64,000 bases of DNA. Origin: Poa pratensis. Lineage: Eukaryota > Streptophyta > Magnoliopsida > Poales > Poaceae. Shown in pieces: positions 1 to 12,329 of the stretch. How positions within the stretch are numbered: position 1 is the stretch's first letter; every line of letters starts with the position of its first letter. The DNA is taken from assembly GCA_947311845.1 (NCBI GenBank), contig CAMZMU010000059.1, forward strand, positions 55,910,617 to 55,974,616, in the 5' to 3' direction. The notes below the pieces were generated by a model. It was given only the letters and a program-made list of their open reading frames with translations. It did not search any database and was not told where the DNA came from. Position numbers and translations under genes: made by a program.

Positions 1-346
1 CAAAGGCAATGGCTATGCCGATGCCTAGTTTGTTCTATTTGCTTGCATTGTTGAACTATTTGTCAATGGATTTGTATGTTGAACTATTTGTGTGTGGATT
101 TGTATGTTGAACTATTTGTGTGTTGATTTGTATGCCGAAAGTTTGGCCGAAAGTTAATGTGTCGGTTGATTTGTATGTTGAAAATTTGGCCGAAAATTGG
201 CCGGCTGGGTTCGGCTTGGGTTCGGCCTGGGTTCGGCGACTGGGAAAACGCCGAACCCAGGACGTCAATTTGCGCCGGCGTTCCCCCAGGCCGTCCAAAA
301 AGGCGCCGTTTTTCGACCTGGGGGGGCCGAACGGCTGGAGATGCCC
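1..346. mobile_element. 3' end of a PIF/Harbinger-like DNA transposon
   Basis: The sequence ends in CGGCTGGAGATGCCC followed by TTA at 347-349. Read in reverse this is the grass terminus GGGCATCTCCAGCCG next to a TTA target triplet, as in PIF/Harbinger and Tourist elements. The left end lies outside the window. The part in view is low-complexity at 50-190 and GC-rich at 200-340. No transposase can be read here. A very similar terminus occurs at 43078. Confidence 0.5.
50..133. repeat. 28-bp minisatellite, three units
   Basis: Three consecutive 28-bp units start at 50, 78 and 106. Each begins GTTGAACTATTTGT and ends GATTTGTAT. They differ at only a few positions. A decayed fourth unit is visible around 165-190. 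The array lies inside the transposon end described for 1-346. Confidence 0.75.
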
Positions 347-388
347 TTAGCTGCTCTTTCATGTACTTAGCTGGTTTCTTGTCAGCCA

Positions 389-3255
389 TCTCTAACTATA
401 TAAAAGACCAACCCTTTCGCGGCCTGTGGGCGATCGGCCACTGTTTCTGCAACAGTAAGTACTGTTGCAGGAACAGTATTGAATCCCCGCCGTCGGCCGG
501 CGATCGGACAGCCCACAGAAGACGTCCATGCCGGCTTTGCAAAAAAGCCCCTCCTAAACCTACAAATCAACCCGCACTCCACGAAAACGCGGGACAGGGG
601 ACCGATTCGCAAATTGCGAAAACGTAACGGACTAATTTGTAAAAATGACCCCTCCCTCTCCTTCTCTCTCTCGCGACCGTGGCGTCGCCGGCGGCGCCGG
701 CGCGCTCCCCCGCCGCTCCATTGCTCCCCGCTCAGATCGACCAGCACGGAAAGCTTCGCCGTCCTCTCCTTTCCCTCCTCGTCGCAGATCAGCCGGCGGG
801 ACGCCGCACGTTGGCCGGAATCGCCGCCGCCGTGCACGGCTCCCTCCGCCGCGTCCGTGCGCCGCCGCCGCCGCTCCGGCGACCTAGGCGCGGCGGCGCC
901 GCCACCTACGTGCTCCCCGCGAGCAGGCGCGTCGGGAGCGCCCACGCGCGCGTCCCGGAACGCGCGGACGCGCCACCGACGAGCACGGCGCCGCCGCGGC
1001 CGAGCCAGCCTGCTCTGGCCACTGTGACGTCAGCACGACGTCACACAGGGGCCCACGCGTCAGATTTTTTTTCTTTTTCCAAATCTTTTTTTTACCGTTA
1101 AATACTGTAAATTAAATAAATTTAAATTTAAATACCCACTAGGACAATACAATAAATATATCAAAGTGGCCACCAAAAAAAAATGTTTACTACTCATGTC
1201 GCATGACAAAAAATAAAATTTGAATATTTCAAAATTCTAATTACCTTCCAAATTTGTCCATTTCGTCCAGCGGAAAAATATGCATAAAAAATCCTCTAAT
1301 TATGGATTGGATTTAAATTAAACCTCAAAAATTGTCAAATAATTTATTTCCTCTAATTATTCAGCTAAAATAAACATATACTACAAATTCAATAATTTCA
1401 CTAATTTCCACACTTTCTAAAAAAAAAATCCAATTTTGAATTTTACCACACTATAAGAATGATCACAAAAAAAATGACCACAAAATTGAGCACCGCCTAT
1501 TTATGTCATATGACCAAAATTAAAATTTCAAATCTTCAAAATCCAGACAAACTTGCCAACACACAATATTTTGAAATTCCAATAGATTCGAATTCGAAAA
1601 ACTAGCCAATGTGACCATTTCGAAATTAAAATTCTTGACACCGCGTTATTTCCAAATACGGAAAAAAAATGACTACAGGAATAAACAGCGCCTATTGATG
1701 TCATATGACTAAAATTAAAATACGAGGATTTAATTTTCAAATGCCTTTCAAACCAAGCATTCAGTAAACAAAAGAAATAATTTTAAAAAAAACTTCCCAA
1801 TTTTAACAAATTCTAAAATTTAAACAATTCATAGCTGCAAGCATTTCTCAAAAAAAAAAAACACATTTAAATTTAGACATCATTCAAATGCAAACGTTTT
1901 AAAATTCAAATTTCACCGCACGGGCCGCGGCATCTGCCAACACAGGCTTGGGCTGGCCAACGGGCCGTCTGCTGGGCCGGCTTGCTCTTGGGCGCCTGCC
2001 TCGGCCCTCTAATTTTTTTTCCCATTCTGTTTCTTATTTTCCAAAACTTTTCAAACTTTTGGAATACAGATCCAAATCAATTCAAACAAATTTCCAGGTA
2101 TTTGTAAAATTAAAGTAGTCATTCCAAATGTTTTAGGACTTGTACTTACACCTTAAAAAAATGTTTGCTCAGATGATTATTAAACGAAAATGCAAGTTCA
2201 CTTCTTCAAGTTATGGATTGAGTTTAAATTGAATTTAAGAAATGCTCAAACAATATATTCCCTCCAATTAGTAAGTTAAATTAAATATGTAAGACAAGCC
2301 ACACAGACATATCATATCAAACCGACTACATTAGCATTTACAAACTATATAGCTAAACTCGCTCCAATTATGCAATTCAATTTACTAAATGCTCAAATTG
2401 AACTTAACTTTCCTTAAATATGAAATTAAATTTAAAGAATGCTTTATTACATGCACGTTTTAGGAAATCTCAAATTCTTTTCCACCAAAGATGGATTGAA
2501 TTTAATAGTAATTAATACAGTATATCTCCTCTAAACAAAGATCTAAATTACATATTTACGACGAAGTACGAACATAATATTTAGACACAACCATGATATA
2601 TTTCCTCTAAATGTGATGGTAAATAAAAACAATTATGACAAAATGGAACCATGCAACATTTAGACATTCACACAAATTTAAAATGTGAAACTTCCAACTT
2701 TCAATTTTACCACGCATGCACGGTACCTACATTGGAAAATTTTAGATATTTAAATGCATTTTAGATTTAACCATTTTATAACCTTAAAAAAAATCTGAAC
2801 AACTTCTCACAAAAATTTGAAAATACTCGATATGGCAAATTGCTTTTCCTACGCTAAAATATATCATAATTGTCACAAAAAATACATGCCACACATTTGA
2901 AAAATTCAACTTAAAAAAATGTATATATATAAACATTTCAATTTGGCCACAATTTCGACACCATACGAATGAACTTTCCCCAAATGTGCAATCAAATTCA
3001 AATAGTTTTTCTAATTACAATTAAATATTGACGTCGAAATACAAACATGTTTAAACATTTCAAACCACTAAAGATTTCAATATCCTACACAATATATCAA
3101 AAAAACTCACAAAAAAATTGCTGCCTATTCATACCAAAATAAAAACATGTTCGAACACTTCAATTTTGGCTAACATTTTGCTGAACGAAAAACAAAAATA
3201 TTATACAAAAAAATCACCAAGGGCATGGCGTGAGGCCACGCCAAAATTCAACTAG
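389..3255 (+). mobile_element. Helitron 1 (non-autonomous)
   Basis: The 5' end TCTCTAACTATATAAAAG follows an A at 388. The 3' end has the hairpin GGCGTG-AGGC-CACGCC (about 3228-3243), a short A/T spacer, then CTAG at 3252-3255 followed by T. This fits Helitron rules: TC start, 3' hairpin, CTRR end, insertion between A and T. The first 650 bp are GC-rich and the rest is strongly A/T-rich. No Rep/helicase is seen. The GC-rich part is homologous to that of the element at 20800-22924, including a shared TGACGTCAGCACGACG stretch near 1025 and 21473. Its many long ORFs look like by-products of composition. Confidence 0.75.
447..470. repeat. Perfect palindrome in Helitron 1
   Basis: Eleven-base arms CTGCAACAGTA and TACTGTTGCAG are separated by AG. 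It lies about 60 bp inside the 5' end of the Helitron. The sister element at 20800 has a comparable palindrome at 20922-20941. Confidence 0.8.
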
Positions 3256-3256
3256 T

Positions 3257-4928
3257 ACTACTATATATTAAGGGGCAACGATTTCGCGGCCCCTCCGCGC
3301 TCGCGACACTATACGTGCTACAGTGCGTTGCTACAGTAGTCGTTTTTTTTTTCAGTTTTTCCCAGACACAAAAAAAAAAAACTTCGCGTTCTCCGAAAAA
3401 TATATGCGCGCCGACGAGTAGGTTCCATTCCCGTGATTGGTTTCGAGTTTAGTCGAGTCTAGCTCCTTAATTTCGGATCCAGATTCGTACAAACATTTGA
3501 CAAATTTTGTCGAATTCGTCGAGTTTGAATTTTCATTTCACAAGTACATGTATATCACCCTTCCAAACAACTTTTTGCATAAAACTCCCCACGTGTTTTT
3601 TTTTGCAGTAAAGCCAACTTCCTACAAGAAAATCCCCGGTCGCCACTTTTTGCAGAAAAACCATCGCGTGTTCCTAAAAATTATAAATCAGCCTCCCATC
3701 CAGAAAAATATAAATCGGCCCTCTAGAATAAAACTTTTTGAAAAGAAGCCCCGCTCGCCACTTTTTTACAAAAACCCACACGTTTTCCAAAAAATTATAA
3801 CTCGGCCTCCCATATTAAAACCGCACGGTTCTTTTACGCAAAGGTCCTTGCGTTCTCCAGATAATACAAGCTAATTTCAGTAACATCAGCACCAAATAAC
3901 TTTTCCAAAGTACAGTGCGGCGCCTACTTTAAGCGTGTTTTTTTTTGCAGTTTTTTTTTCCAAACAAAAAAAAACCTCACGTTCTCCGAAAATTATATAC
4001 ATGAAATATATACTAAATATCCATTGTGTACAGAAATGAAACTACGATATTTTGCAAATTCAACCAATTTTCAAGCCTTTCACAGAAACTAAGAAATGTT
4101 CATTTCGTTGAAAATTTGTTGGATTAGTTTTCCAAAAAAAAAATCTTCCCAGAAAATATTCAACAATTTCTACAAGTTTAAAATAGTTTCCATACAAGAT
4201 TTGTTGGAGATTTGTTCAATAAATATTTTTCCAAAGAAAATATTCAACAACACGAAAAAAATTAATTTTTCGGGGATATTCAACAATATTCAGTAAAGTT
4301 TCAAATATATTTCGTGCATATTTCTCTGCTTTTCTTTTCCTGGCCAGGTGCCCAATGCTGACGGCATTACAATTTCATTGTGGGCCCGGCCTGTCAAATT
4401 TTAAACATTTACGAAAATGGTTTCTGGAATTAATAAAACCCTAGCATGTAGGCCCCACTTACAAAATTTTAACTTTTCCAACATATTTCACAAAAATGTC
4501 CAAAAAAATCGTAAAATCAATAACTCTTCATCTGTAATTAATAAAATCCCTCAATTTAACTAATAGTGGTACTTTTTTTTTAAAAAAAATTACTACTTCC
4601 CTATAAGCCACAATGCCTGCAAAGAATACGAACAAAGCCGCCACTTCTACTTACAAAATTTAAAATCCCTCAATTTGGCTAATGGTGGTACTTTAAAAAA
4701 AAACTTTACTACTTTCCTATAAGCCACAATGCCTGCAAAGATAAATGCATTATACGAACAAAGCCGCCACTTCTACTTACAAAATTTATGTGACTAAAAC
4801 AACGCATTATACGAACAAATCCACCACTTCTACTTACAAAATTTATGTGACTAAAACAAAAAAACAGGCTATATTCACATAAATTCCCACCTAGGGCGCG
4901 GCGTGCCGCCGCGCTGAAATTCAACTAG
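3257..4928 (+). mobile_element. Helitron 2, abutting Helitron 1
   Basis: The 3' end is clear: hairpin GCGCGGCG-TGC-CGCCGCGC at about 4897-4915, spacer TGAAATTCAA, then CTAG at 4925-4928 and a T. The 5' end is less certain. ACTATATATTAAGGGG from about 3258 resembles the 5' ends of the two other Helitrons, and the element starts one or two bases after the CTAG of Helitron 1. Inside are two ~118-bp tandem repeats (about 3640-3830) and tandem repeats of ~125 and ~62 bp at 4550-4860. No Rep/helicase or credible gene is seen. Confidence 0.65.
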
Positions 4929-5157
4929 TAGATATCAAATGCTTTCAGTCTCTCAACACACACCGGTGTTCAATCCATCCCATGATCCAGTACACTGTAC
5001 ATCGGTATTTCAGATTTCGACAGCTTTGAAGTTTTTCTTTCGGTATAATGCACACACTTTCATTAAAATTCATTTGCAAGATAGTTGCAAATTCATCAAC
5101 TCGGCAAATAAGACATGAATTCGTGCGAGCGGTTCATTGTTTATTATGGTTAGTGTG
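4929..5157. other. Unassigned spacer
   Basis: A/T-rich sequence between Helitron 2 and the LINE target duplication. I see no gene or repeat in it. Confidence 0.5.
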
Positions 5158-5169
5158 GTAGTGTAGTTT

Positions 5170-6294
5170 TTTTTTTCAAGAACACGCAACCGAAGTAGTT
5201 GCGGTCATTTCATTAAGATTGGAAGAAGAGTTTTACAACATTTTGAATTACATACGGCCAAGCCGTCCACCCTTATTTCACTATGGACTACTCCTCACGA
5301 TGCTCTGCATTCTTCCGCGCTTCCGCCCAGAGCGCTAGTTCTTCATCCACTTTTCTGACGAGAGTGTTTAGCGCTGTTTCTTTGCCCTAAAAAACTCTTG
5401 CATTTCTTTCCAGCCATATTCTCCTCATTCCTGCGATCATAAGAGTATTGTTTTCTTCCTCTGCTTGCCTCTGCGGTTGGCGAGTGTCGATATCCACCAT
5501 TCTCTTACTGGGATGATCCCTGTCGGTGTTATGTCCTGGTGATGAGTCTTTTGGCATAGTCTGAACCAGAAAGTTTTTGTGAAAGCACACCAGTCATCAA
5601 ATGGTCTAGGGTTTCTGGTTCTTGGTCGCAAAGAGTGCACACCGCCGGTCCTTGTAGTCCTCTTTTGGCAAGCCTATCCGCAGTCCAACAATGGTTGCGC
5701 ATCAGTAGCCAGCTAAATTTTTTCTCTTTTAGTGGTGCTTTGCTGCTCCACAAAGCCTTTGCATAGTCAGCCTCAACCAGCCCATGAAACCTAGCCTGAT
5801 ATGCAGATGCAGCCGTATACTTCCCAGAGGGTGTAAGCCACCATCTGAAGCCGTCTTCTTCCTCCGTGAGAGGCCCCTGTCCCGGATGGTGCACCAAAGG
5901 TTCATAAACTGTGCAATTGCGGCAAGAGTGAGGTTTCCTCTAATGTCATTTATCCATTTATCGTTCAGCAACGCCTCTGCTACTGTTCTCTTCTTAGCAC
6001 CTCTGGCAGTTGCTAGTTTGAATAAATCCGGAGCCAACTGATCCGCAGTGCATCATTTAGGAACTTTATGTTATGGACACCCAGTCCACCATACTTGGTG
6101 GGCATGCAAACTTGACTCCATGCGACTCGGCTGCTTCCTCGTTAGCTTCTGCCGAACCATGCCAGAAAAAACATCTGCAGATCTTGTTGATCTTCTTGAT
6201 CACCTATTGTGGTAATTCAAGGGAGAGCATATGATAAACCGCAATTGCAGAGAGAACAGCTTTGATGAGAATTAGTCTTCCACTAGGAGTGGTA
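5170..6294 (-). mobile_element. 5'-truncated LINE (RT end plus zf-RVT)
   Basis: On the minus strand, broken frames give the end of a LINE reverse transcriptase (6290-6050) and then a zinc-binding zf-RVT region (about 5900-5570). The latter has a W-x-L-S/TPSGKY-type start and Cys/His residues in CTLCDQEPETLDHL. The 3' end on the minus strand finishes in an A run (T run on plus at 5167-5176). GTAGTGTAGTTT flanks the element at 5158-5169 and 6295-6306, a 12-bp target duplication. Stops and frame changes show it is dead. Confidence 0.8.
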
Positions 6295-6479
6295 GTAGTG
6301 TAGTTTCTGCACACAGTTCACATGCAAGGGCTTTCTCGGTTGTGTCCGAACTCCGAAGACTAAAGTGTCTTTTAGTGAACATCCTTGTGACTTGTTTAAT
6401 CTGTTCCATGTAGAGACATCGATCGAATATACATGGGATTAACCTGACAAGATGTGTTAAGTTAAGCAAAAACGAGACG

Positions 6480-7700
6480 GACCACATGCGTGTTAGGTCC
6501 CATATATTCGTCCGCTTTCTTTTGTCGTTGACAAACATGATTGCTTACATTTCACGTCTACTCTCTTTTGCCGCGAAACCATCATTATTATCTATGTATC
6601 ATACTCACACACAACTGATTGTTGTGTGGTGGTAGCTAGTAGTATTATTGAAGATAATACGCCCCCAACAATAGAGACCAAAATGTGGTTAGCTCGAACA
6701 TAACTGAACACTAACAATTTTGAGACTTGTATGCGCATTTATCATACCAAACATGAACATGATGACGTTTCAAATCATGATCGCACCCATATATTTTTAC
6801 TCTCTACACCATAATTCCATGGTCCGACCGAAACACAGGCATGTCTTTTTAGTTCATATTGTGTGGGTACATTAATTCACATACTAGAATTAACAAAAAA
6901 TAAAAATATTTGAAAGAACTACCCATGTTTTTGCTCGAAAGGCTTGTGAATATGAAGAAAACAAAGTTGCATAATAAGTCTGCTTTATTTTTTGTTGACA
7001 AAAATGATTGCTTCTTATACTACGAGTATGTGAATTAACCACACTTGAAATTTTAGTCGCAAAGCGCATTGTTCTTGCCAACCACGACGAGTGCAATGAC
7101 GTTTTGAGTCGTGATCGGACCATGAGCTTCTTCTTGTATGGTCCGACTAAAAGGTGTTCAGAGTTTTGGTTCATATTGTGATGGTATATTAATTCACACT
7201 TGGTTCATAATGTGATGGTATATTAATTCACACTGTATTTATAGAAAAGATAAAAAAACCAAACAAGGACACCTGTTCTGGCTTGAAAGACATGTGAATA
7301 TGACGAAAACAATGCTCCTTGAGAAACCAATACCTAAAAAGGAAGAAAAGAAAGCTACATTATTTGTTTGCCTTTGTTGACAAAATCATTGCTTCCATTA
7401 TACTAATATGCTTTTTAGACGCAAGAGCTTATACTATTGGTCACACAACTAATTAGTATGTAGTGGTAGCTAGTATCATTGAAGCTAGAGTTAACATGAA
7501 TACCTCGCTAACAATTGCAATAACAAATTTAAAAATGATAGCTTGCATGATTAAAAGCACACACACAATTTAGAAATGTTTGTTGGAAAGCGCATTGTTC
7601 TTACCAAACACGACAAAAGCAACGATGTTTGTAGTTGCGGTCACATCCTGTGATTTTATCTGTAGCTAATTTCTTGTTTCCTGAACATAGTACATTGAGG
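6480..7700. repeat. Degenerate ~430-bp tandem array
   Basis: Several phrases recur in the same order. GTTGACAAA(A/C)ATGATTGCTT appears near 6528, 7000 and 7377. A 'cacacaact...gtggtagctagta' block appears near 6609 and 7443. 'aacgatg/gatgacgtt...gatcg' blocks appear near 6760, 7092 and 7622. This fits about three diverged copies. No ORF is conserved among them, so the region looks noncoding. Confidence 0.55.
7167..7234. repeat. 34-bp tandem duplication
   Basis: Two adjacent 34-bp units start TGGTTCATA and end TTAATTCACACT. They differ at one base. They lie inside the degenerate array at 6480-7700. Confidence 0.9.
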
Positions 7701-8428
7701 GCAAATTATTCACATTGAAATTGTAGAAGAAATATTAAATTGTTGGTTTTCTCTTGAAATTGTTGGTTCCAAGCCAATGTCAAGCTCAAAATTATGGAGA
7801 ACTAACAATATAACTCATTAGTTTATTTGTGCCCAGCACCTAATCCATGTTACTATTTTGACAAAAGCTTCTCCCAAACATGCAAATACGCGTAGCATTA
7901 GTCAAGCAGTCCAGTTCATCCCAGCGGACATCCGGTCCCACACGTGGGACCCCTAAACCGAATCCCGCGGTTCCGCCGAACTCTGCCGGATTATCACGCT
8001 CAGACCCTGTAGATATACACATATTACAAGAAGATCCCTCCGGAGTCACAGTAGTACATAGGTGCTCTTCCACTTGCCCCCTTGCCCGTCCTCCTCGCCG
8101 CGCCGCCCGCCACCACACTGCCACGCCGCTCTCTGTCGCCAATGGCGGACCGCACGAGCCGTTCATGAACCGGAGGCGCCGCCACGAAGCCCTGACGGCG
8201 AACCGGAGGCGCCGCCGCATTCCCGCGCCATAGCCTCTGCGCTGCCGCCGCGAGTTTCCTCGCGTCGAGGTAACCGCCGCCGCCTCTTGCGGTCTTTCCA
8301 TCAGAAAGCCTCGCCCCACCCTACTCATTCTCGCACATTCCACCCTGATCTCTTCCGTTGTACTGCTCACGCGCTGGTTTTACACTTTTGCAGTTCAGGG
8401 GGAGGGGAAGGGGACAGAATCCGGCGCC

Positions 8429-11400
8429 ATGGGGAGCGAGCCGAAGGAGATGAAGTACAGGAGGAGGGCCCGGGAATGCGAGCCGGGGGAGTACGGGCAA
8501 TGCGGCGCCGACCGGGGCGGCGGCTCGGTGGATTGGGCGGCGCTGAAGCGGCAGGACCCGGCGGAGCTGCTCCGGAGGCTCGACGAGATACGGGACCAGA
8601 TCACCCGGTCCTGCGAGATGGCGGGGCCGCCGCCGCCGGCCTCGCGTCCCATGAGCCGGCGCACGGTCTCCATGCGCCCCTCGCACGCCGACCCGCCGCC
8701 GCCGCCGCCGGAGTACCACCGCTCGCGCCACGCCGGCCGGTACGGGCACGGCCTACAACCGAGCTCTTATGACCAGCGCTCTGTGTGCGACGAGAGGCAC
8801 GGAAGGCAGCCGAGCGGGAGGTTCCGGCAGCCGCAGCAGCGGCCAGAGGGGCAGTGGGAGGGCTATGGCTACGGTGGTGGTCAGGGTCAGGGGAGCTCCC
8901 ACCAGAGCTCGTGCCAGTGCGCGCAGTGCGTCCATGGCCCGCGTGCCGTGGCGGCGGCGCAGGAGGAGAACATTCCGATGGCGAGGTTCTTGGCGGGGCA
9001 GCAGCGGCCCTCCTACCCGTTCGACAGGTCCGGTTCGATGTCGTCGGAGCTCGACCGGCGGTCGGCGGCGTCATCGCTGTACTCGCACCTCTCCATGTCC
9101 AAGAGGAGGGTGGAGTATTTCAGGAAGAAGGCGGAGAGCTTCTGCCGGCCGGTGCAGGGCGGTGCGCCGTTCGTCGTGTGCAGCTCCTGTAACCAGCTCC
9201 TGCAGCTGCCACCCGGGAAATGCTCGGCACGGCAGAGTAAGGTTCAGTGTGGTTCCTGCTCAGAGATTGTTACTTTCAGGCTTAAGGGAGTGAAAGTTCA
9301 CCCTCTGATCCCATCATCGTCTTACACTGTGCCAAGAAGCGTGAGAAATTCTGATCGTCGGATTCGCCAAAGTTCTGGGTGGTATCCAGAGCAGGATGAT
9401 GATGAGAGTTGTAGCTTCAATAGCCAGAGACAGAAACAGAATTTTTCGGACAATCTATCGCGCTCTTCTACTGGGAGTTGTGGTAGCACCACGGACAAAG
9501 AGCGCGTGTCAAACAGGAGCAGTCAGGTAAAACCAAAATCTACCCTCAGGTCCAGATTTGCAGATAGCCCAAAAGATATATTATGTCAAGGAGATGAAGG
9601 CAGTCAAGTCGAAGCTTCAACTATTCGTACACAAGCCCCAGTCTTAGAGGACAAACTTGTTGATCCCTTTTCCAGTCACCAACAAAAAGATTGCAGTGGC
9701 AGGGATCAAATCAAGAGCAAGAGATATGGCTTAAATTGCAAAGGAGACTGTGATGTTAGAAGTGAAAGGATTGATACGAAATACGAACAAAAGAGCAAAG
9801 AAAGTCATCAGGATGATTAGGTGAAGTCACTATTAACAAAACATATGAACAGAGATTCAAACAAAGTAATGCTGGCCATCATGGTGGTCACATGGATAAC
9901 AAAAACATGCAGAAGTCCAATAGTGATGATAGCAGCAGCCTTGAAGATGAAGCTATGAGCAAAAGGTATGAAGGAAAGAGCACACAAGATGACAACAACT
10001 TTGAGATTCAAGGCGTTAGTAAGAGATATGGCAACTCCAACAAAAAAGTTTATAACGATGTCCTTGAAGTTGATAGCGTCGCTAAGACATGTGAAGAAGA
10101 GAGCATAGAAGATGATTATGGTAAATCGCTGTCCTCGAATTATGAAAATGCCAAGACAGTACCCAAAAAGGAGTCATCAGTCGATGAGCAAAGGAATACT
10201 AGCTCTCGTGTTTCTTCTGAAGCTGGGCTAGATGAAATTCAATCTCCAGCTGGTAAGAGTGGGGATTCATCGTTTTTTGGTGGTTTGTTGAAGAAAGGTT
10301 TCAAGGATCTTTCTTTATTCAATCAGCCTATTGACAGTGTCAAGGTTTCGATCAATGGTCATTCAATCTCTGAACGTGCTCTTCGGAAGGCAGAGAAAAA
10401 AGCTGGTCCTGTTGGCCCTGGTTCATATTGGTAAGTCATTTTCTCTCACTGCAATTCTGAACTATTTCTGTATTTGCAGCATATGCTGTATATCCTGCTG
10501 GTCTTGGTATTTAGCATCATCTCCCCACAATATGCACTTTTCATATCTAATGGATGTCTGCTACAATCAAGAGACACACAAATTTGTCTGTATTATTCTT
10601 CAGAAGCCATCATTTAACAGTGAGAATCATAACGAAAGATACTGCCCCATGGTGATAAAATGATCATGCTGGTTTTATTGCATATCATTGTGTATGATAT
10701 TAATCTTGCCTTTCTTAGTCAACTAAAGAAACAAAAAGACCTTGCTTTTCTTGCAAAATCGACCACTTCAGCTTGAGATGATCTCATAATAGTTTGTATA
10801 TCCTTTGATAGACTTTGAAGATTCTTGTTCACCAACGCTTTGCTTCTTGCTCCACTAAATGCTATTAGCTCAAATTTGCACACCATACAACCTCATTGAC
10901 TGTCCTAGCTTTTAAATTAGCATGACTGTTTATTTTAGAAAGTCAAGGTGTCACTTTTTTTGCCACCTCCACAATCATTACATGTAAACATTATTATTAC
11001 CAGTTTTCTACCATTCGATCACAGAAGCCGTTGACAGCAGCATAAATCACCTTCCAATCCCACCGGATTCATTCAACTTATCTTGCCATGAAATCATTTG
11101 ATTTTTCACGCACTTGAAAGCTGTTGCTATATGCAAAGGTGCAATATGACATTCAATTTGTTCTCTACTCCCCACACTTGGGGCAATCCAAATTGCTAAA
11201 CGTGCTCAGATGACACGGTCCATAAACCACAATTCATGTGTCTGCCTTTAATCGGCCAGTAATCTGTTGAGTATACTTAAAATTAGATACAGGCATTCAG
11301 CTGCATGGTTGGAAAAATATTTTGTGCAATATTACCATGTCGCTAGTTGATAACATGTAGCAATCCCGCTAGATCTTCACCACGGTGGTAGTGGTATACA

Positions 11401-12329
11401 TTAACATTTAATTTGCATGCATTGAAATTCTTTAAAGCAAGGTAACACAGTGTTTTCTCTATTTGATAATTCAGGTATGACCAACGTGCTGGATTTTGGG
11501 GTGTCATGGGGCATGAGTGCAGCGGCATTATCCCTGTAAGATGAGTCTTTTTCATTGGATGCTTTCCCTATAACTTTATGTTTGCATGACATTAACAATC
11601 TTTCACTTTCCAGCCATTTATAAAAGAATTCAGTTATGCAATGCCCAAGAATTGTGCTGGTGGGAATACTTGTGTCCTTGTAAACGGCAGAGAACTTCAT
11701 CAGAAGGATTTTGATTTGCTTGTAAAGAGAGGCCTTCAACGTTTCACTGGAAAATCATATACTGTCGATATCTCAGGGAATGTTACCGATGATTCAACTG
11801 GCCAGAAATTACGCAATCTCGGAAAACTTGCTCCCACGTAAGTTCCTTTACAGACCACCTTAGCAAAGAGTGAACTATATCTGTATGTAACGTTTTTTCT
11901 ATCTTCATATAAATTGAATATTTTTCAACTAATTTTGAAGTAACACTTGTGAAAATTGTCACCAAATAGTTTCTAGTTCTAGATATCCAATGCCAGTCTT
12001 AGGTAAAATGGCCATGACATTAGTCATTTACATTTAACAAATCATCTAATGGCACAATTAGTTAATACCCCCGGGATTCATTTTTTGGGATGGATTACCT
12101 GATAGGGAAAAAGTAAGTGTGGTCAGCATCACTTTCTCATTCGATCAATTTGATATTACATTATTACTGTGTTTATTTTTAATCTATTTTTTCTCATCTG
12201 TTGTTTCTTTTAAATCAGTTTTCGTCTTCATGTGTGCTTTTCAAATACTAACCATTTCGATTTTCAAATAACAGAATCGAGAAGATGAAACGTGGCTTCG
12301 GCATGCACACCCCTGAAGAGACAAGTTAA
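8429..12329 (+). CDS. EDR4-like: EDR4-like protein (DUF3133 zinc ribbon), one-base frame break
   Basis: Four coding exons are read: 8429-10430, 11475-11535, 11614-11837 and 12275-12329. The N-terminus is rich in Arg/Ser/Gly. A probable zinc ribbon with CSSC and CGSC pairs starts near residue 246 (PFVVCSSCNQLLQLPPG). The middle is Ser/Asp/Lys-rich and disordered. The conserved C-terminus has WYDQRAGFWGVMG, VNGRELHQKDFDLL and GKLAPT. This order matches the plant family of Arabidopsis EDR4 (At5g05190), linked to defence and trafficking. The frame changes between 9814 and 9820, where a TAG stops the first half; exon lengths sum to 2342, one base short of 781 codons. The first part is open for 463 aa and the rest is open to the stop. 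An intron at 8270-8393 in the 5' UTR is likely. A short unrecognised intron around the break cannot be excluded. Confidence 0.82.

Noticed and set aside
382..1101. GC-rich ORFs in Helitron 1
   Set aside because: Low-complexity Arg/Pro/Ala content on both strands and no domain. Similarity to Helitron 3 is explained by transposon homology.
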